This document shows positions 5,631-7,380 of a stretch of DNA of 7,380 nt, piece by piece. The position numbers were made by a program, and so were the translations under genes. The stretch comes from Spirochaetaceae bacterium UBA6089 (GTDB taxonomy: Bacteria; Spirochaetota; Spirochaetia; Treponematales; Rectinemataceae), in the NCBI GenBank assembly GCA_002435985.1, contig DIXD01000019.1, positions 1 to 7,380 of the forward strand. Direction: 5' to 3'. Every line of letters starts with the position of its first letter. The stretch's first letter is position 1. The notes beneath the pieces were generated by a model. The model saw nothing but the letters and a program-made list of their open reading frames with translations, made no database searches and was not told where the DNA came from.

Positions 5631-5636
5631 TATTAT
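5631..5636 (+). promoter_or_regulatory. Possible -10 box for the ZIP transporter gene
   Basis: TATTAT matches five of six consensus positions and lies about 35 bases before the start codon, but no convincing -35 box is found at the right distance. It is the only candidate between the SDR terminator and the gene. Confidence 0.3.
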
Positions 5637-5670
5637 AGAGGGCAGCTAGCTTGAGACGTAGGAGAAAATG

Positions 5671-6471
5671 ATGGACATCGAAAGCCCTATCATGCAGACT
5701 TTTCTAGCGACCCTCTTTACGTGGGGACTGACGGCCTTGGGGGCTGCCATGGTCTTCTTCTTCAAAGAGATCAACAAAAAGGTCCTGGATGCGATGCTCG
5801 GCTTCGCGGCGGGGGTGATGATCGCGGCGAGTTTTTGGTCACTGCTGTCGCCGGCCATCGAGCTGTCGGAGGCGATGGGGCTGATCCCCTGGCTGCCTGC
5901 GGTGATAGGATTTCTGTTCGGCGGGGTCTTTCTGTTTGGAGTGGACCATCTACTGCCTCACCTCCACATCGGCGCGGATATGAGTGAGGCCGAAGGCCTC
6001 CACACGACGTGGCAACGGAGCATCCTGCTTGTCCTTGCCATCACCTTACACAACATCCCCGAGGGGCTCGCGGTCGGTGTGGGGTTCGGCGCGGTCGCCG
6101 CAGGCATCCCCAGCGCGAACCTGTCGGGCGCGATCGCTTTAGCGATCGGCATCGGGCTTCAGAATTTTCCCGAAGGCGCGGCGGTTTCGATTCCCCTGCG
6201 CAGAGAAGGTCTCTCGCGGGGGAAAAGTTTCGTCTATGGCCAGGCCTCGGGGCTTGTTGAGCCGATCGCGGGACTTCTGGGGGCGGCCTTAGTGCTCGCG
6301 ATGCGCCCTATTCTCCCTTATGCGCTGGCATTTGCCGCCGGTGCCATGATCTATGTCGTCGCGGAGGAAGTGCTGCCCGAGGCGAGCCGGGGATCGAACG
6401 GCCACCTCGCCACGATAGGAACGATGGTGGGCTTTGCACTCATGATGCTCCTCGATGTCGCGCTCGGCTGA
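5671..6471 (+). CDS. ZIP-family divalent metal transporter (GufA-like)
   Basis: This 266-residue inner-membrane protein has about eight hydrophobic segments, as ZIP proteins do. The two metal-site helices are clear: HNIPEG at 127-132 (H127, N128, E131) and QNFPEG at 164-169 (Q164, N165, E168). E197 in GQASGLVEP and the EE pair in VVAEEVLPE (232-233) are further family positions. A loop with histidines between the third and fourth segments (HLLPHLHIGADMSEAEGLH, 93-111) is a typical metal-sensing or delivery loop. ZIP proteins carry Zn2+ and often Fe2+ or Mn2+ into the cytoplasm; the glycine-rich sequence resembles the GufA group. AGGAG at 5660-5664 is six bases before this ATG and only three before the adjacent ATG at 5668, so 5671 is the better start, but either is possible. 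The gene stands alone between two terminators, and I see no Zur-like operator upstream. Confidence 0.93.
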   Translation: MDIESPIMQTFLATLFTWGLTALGAAMVFFFKEINKKVLDAMLGFAAGVMIAASFWSLLSPAIELSEAMGLIPWLPAVIGFLFGGVFLFGVDHLLPHLHIGADMSEAEGLHTTWQRSILLVLAITLHNIPEGLAVGVGFGAVAAGIPSANLSGAIALAIGIGLQNFPEGAAVSIPLRREGLSRGKSFVYGQASGLVEPIAGLLGAALVLAMRPILPYALAFAAGAMIYVVAEEVLPEASRGSNGHLATIGTMVGFALMMLLDVALG

Positions 6472-6485
6472 TGAGTCGGGTACAC

Positions 6486-6512
6486 AAAAGGGGCCCCGCC
6501 TTGGGGCCCTTT
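6486..6512. terminator. Two-way intrinsic terminator between the convergent ZIP and P5C dehydrogenase genes
   Basis: AAAGGG-G-CCCC pairs with GGGGCCCTTT around the loop GCCTT, giving a ten-pair stem with one bulged G. T-runs follow on both strands (TTTG on plus, TTTTG on minus), so it can serve both genes, which end 15 bases (ZIP) and 8 bases (P5C dehydrogenase) from it. Confidence 0.85.
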
Positions 6513-6519
6513 GCCTTGA

Positions 6520-7380
6520 TCAGTCATTTCCCATCATGAAGGGGTAGCGCCACGACGAAGGCGGCGCAAAATTTTCCTTTATCGCGACGGCGCTGACCCA
6601 TCGCAGGAGATTGAGATAGCTGCCCGCCTTATCATTGGTGCCCGATGCGCGTGCGCCGCCGAAGGGCTGCCTGCCGACGACGGCTCCTGTTGGTTTATCG
6701 TTGATGTAGAGGTTGCCGGCGGCGTTCTGCAGAGCGCTCAGCGCACGGTGGATGCGACCTCTGTCCGTCGCCATGATCGCGCCGGTGAGCCCGTAGGGTG
6801 AGGTGGAATCGATAAGCCGGTATGCCGCGTCCATGTCTCGGTCGTCGTAGACATAGGCGGTGAGCACTGGGCCGAAGATTTCGTTGACCATGGACTCCGA
6901 TCGCGGATCCTCCGTGAGGATCAGGGTGGGTTCGATGAACCAACCCCTCGACTTGTCGCAGGTGCCGCCGACGAGAATACGCGTCTGTCCGCCGGCCTTT
7001 GCGCGCTCGATGTAGCCGCAGATGGTATCAAAGGCTGTCTCGTCGATCACTGCACCCATAAAATTCCGAAAATCCGTGATTTCTCCCATGGGGATTGCCA
7101 TAATTTCGTCTACCAGCGCCTCGATAAACTCTTGCGCACGCGAAGCGGGGATGTAGAGCCTCGACGCCGCCGAACATTTCTGTCCTTGGTATTCGAAGGC
7201 TCCTCGTAGAACCGCCGCGACCGTCGAAGGAAGGTCAGCGCTGGGGTCGATGAGGATGAAGTCCTTCCCCCCTGTCTCGCCCACGATGCGTGGATAGGCC
7301 TTGTATCGTTCGAGGTTTGCGGCGATTTGTTTCCAGAGCGATCGGAAAACCTCGGTCGACCCCGTAAAATGGAATCCTGC
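6520..7380 (-). CDS. pruA: Delta-1-pyrroline-5-carboxylate dehydrogenase (ALDH4A1 type), N-terminus beyond window edge
   Basis: The frame is open to the right edge and gives the last 286 residues; the family has about 540, so roughly the N-terminal half is missing. The fragment begins AGFHFTGSTEVF, the NAD-binding loop. GETGGKDF at 34-41 supplies the general-base glutamate (E35), and QGQKCSAASR at 65-74 the catalytic cysteine (C69, codon 7174-7176). NEIFGPVLTAYVY, STSPYGLTGAI, NAAGNLYINDKPTGAVVG and QPFGGARASGTNDKAG follow in the order found in P5C dehydrogenase, ending LLRWVSAVAIKE. The enzyme oxidises glutamate gamma-semialdehyde to glutamate with NAD+, the second step of proline breakdown. 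The sequence resembles the human ALDH4A1 / TIGR01236 group rather than the long bifunctional PutA. An in-frame GTG at 7284 is not a start, since conserved sequence continues upstream. No proline dehydrogenase is in view. Confidence 0.94.
   Translation of the reverse strand, partial: AGFHFTGSTEVFRSLWKQIAANLERYKAYPRIVGETGGKDFILIDPSADLPSTVAAVLRGAFEYQGQKCSAASRLYIPASRAQEFIEALVDEIMAIPMGEITDFRNFMGAVIDETAFDTICGYIERAKAGGQTRILVGGTCDKSRGWFIEPTLILTEDPRSESMVNEIFGPVLTAYVYDDRDMDAAYRLIDSTSPYGLTGAIMATDRGRIHRALSALQNAAGNLYINDKPTGAVVGRQPFGGARASGTNDKAGSYLNLLRWVSAVAIKENFAPPSSWRYPFMMGND

Noticed and set aside
7282..7284. GTG start for the P5C dehydrogenase
   Set aside because: Conserved family sequence (AGFHFTGST onward) continues upstream to the window edge, so this GTG is an internal valine.

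Overview
The window reads as chromosomal DNA of a free-living, probably anaerobic bacterium of moderately high GC. The pointers are strong Shine-Dalgarno sites (AGGAG, AAGGAG, AGGAGG), sigma70-like promoters with 17-bp spacers, and a compact DUF134 / NifX-like / Mrp-type ATPase operon of the kind common in anaerobes such as clostridia, sulfate reducers and spirochaetes. The bacterial aldehyde dehydrogenase at the right edge is of the ALDH4A1 (TIGR01236-like) type. A spirochaete or similar anaerobe would fit, but no rRNA or other phylogenetic marker is present, so this is only a guess. I see no phage, IS element, tRNA, rRNA or CRISPR, and no stretch over 300 bases lacks a gene.

Layout. Position 1-989 (minus) is a class V, PLP-dependent aminotransferase whose C-terminus lies beyond the left edge. 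Its promoter has a perfect 10-bp-arm palindrome at the start-site region and a 61-bp tandem repeat that carries the -35 box (990-1185). Position 1186-2817 (minus) is a two-gene operon: an Mrp/NBP35-type Fe-S carrier ATPase, then, 3 nt later, a DUF134 DNA-binding domain fused to a NifX-like domain. The fused gene also has a strong internal ribosome site and start codon in front of the NifX-like part. The operon promoter carries a perfect 16-bp palindrome right after the -10 box. Position 2911-4614 (minus) is a TetR-family regulator followed 9 nt later by a patatin-like phospholipase. These are divergent from a short-chain dehydrogenase (4749-5546, plus). The 134-bp divergent region holds two face-to-face promoters and two 22-bp imperfect palindromes, very likely TetR operators. 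After an intrinsic terminator comes a ZIP metal transporter (5671-6471, plus). A two-way terminator separates it from the convergent 3' half of a delta-1-pyrroline-5-carboxylate dehydrogenase (6520-7380, minus), which runs off the right edge.

How the genes may work together. The Mrp ATPase and the DUF134-NifX protein probably form one metal-cluster handling unit, with DUF134 a candidate autoregulator acting on the palindrome in its own promoter (inference). The TetR, patatin and SDR genes look like one regulated divergon, perhaps for lipid or acyl/alcohol metabolism (inference). The aminotransferase, ZIP transporter and P5C dehydrogenase look like independent housekeeping or catabolic genes. 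The best leads are regulatory: three separate promoters each have a palindrome placed at or just after the -10 box. I found no clearly new multi-gene system.
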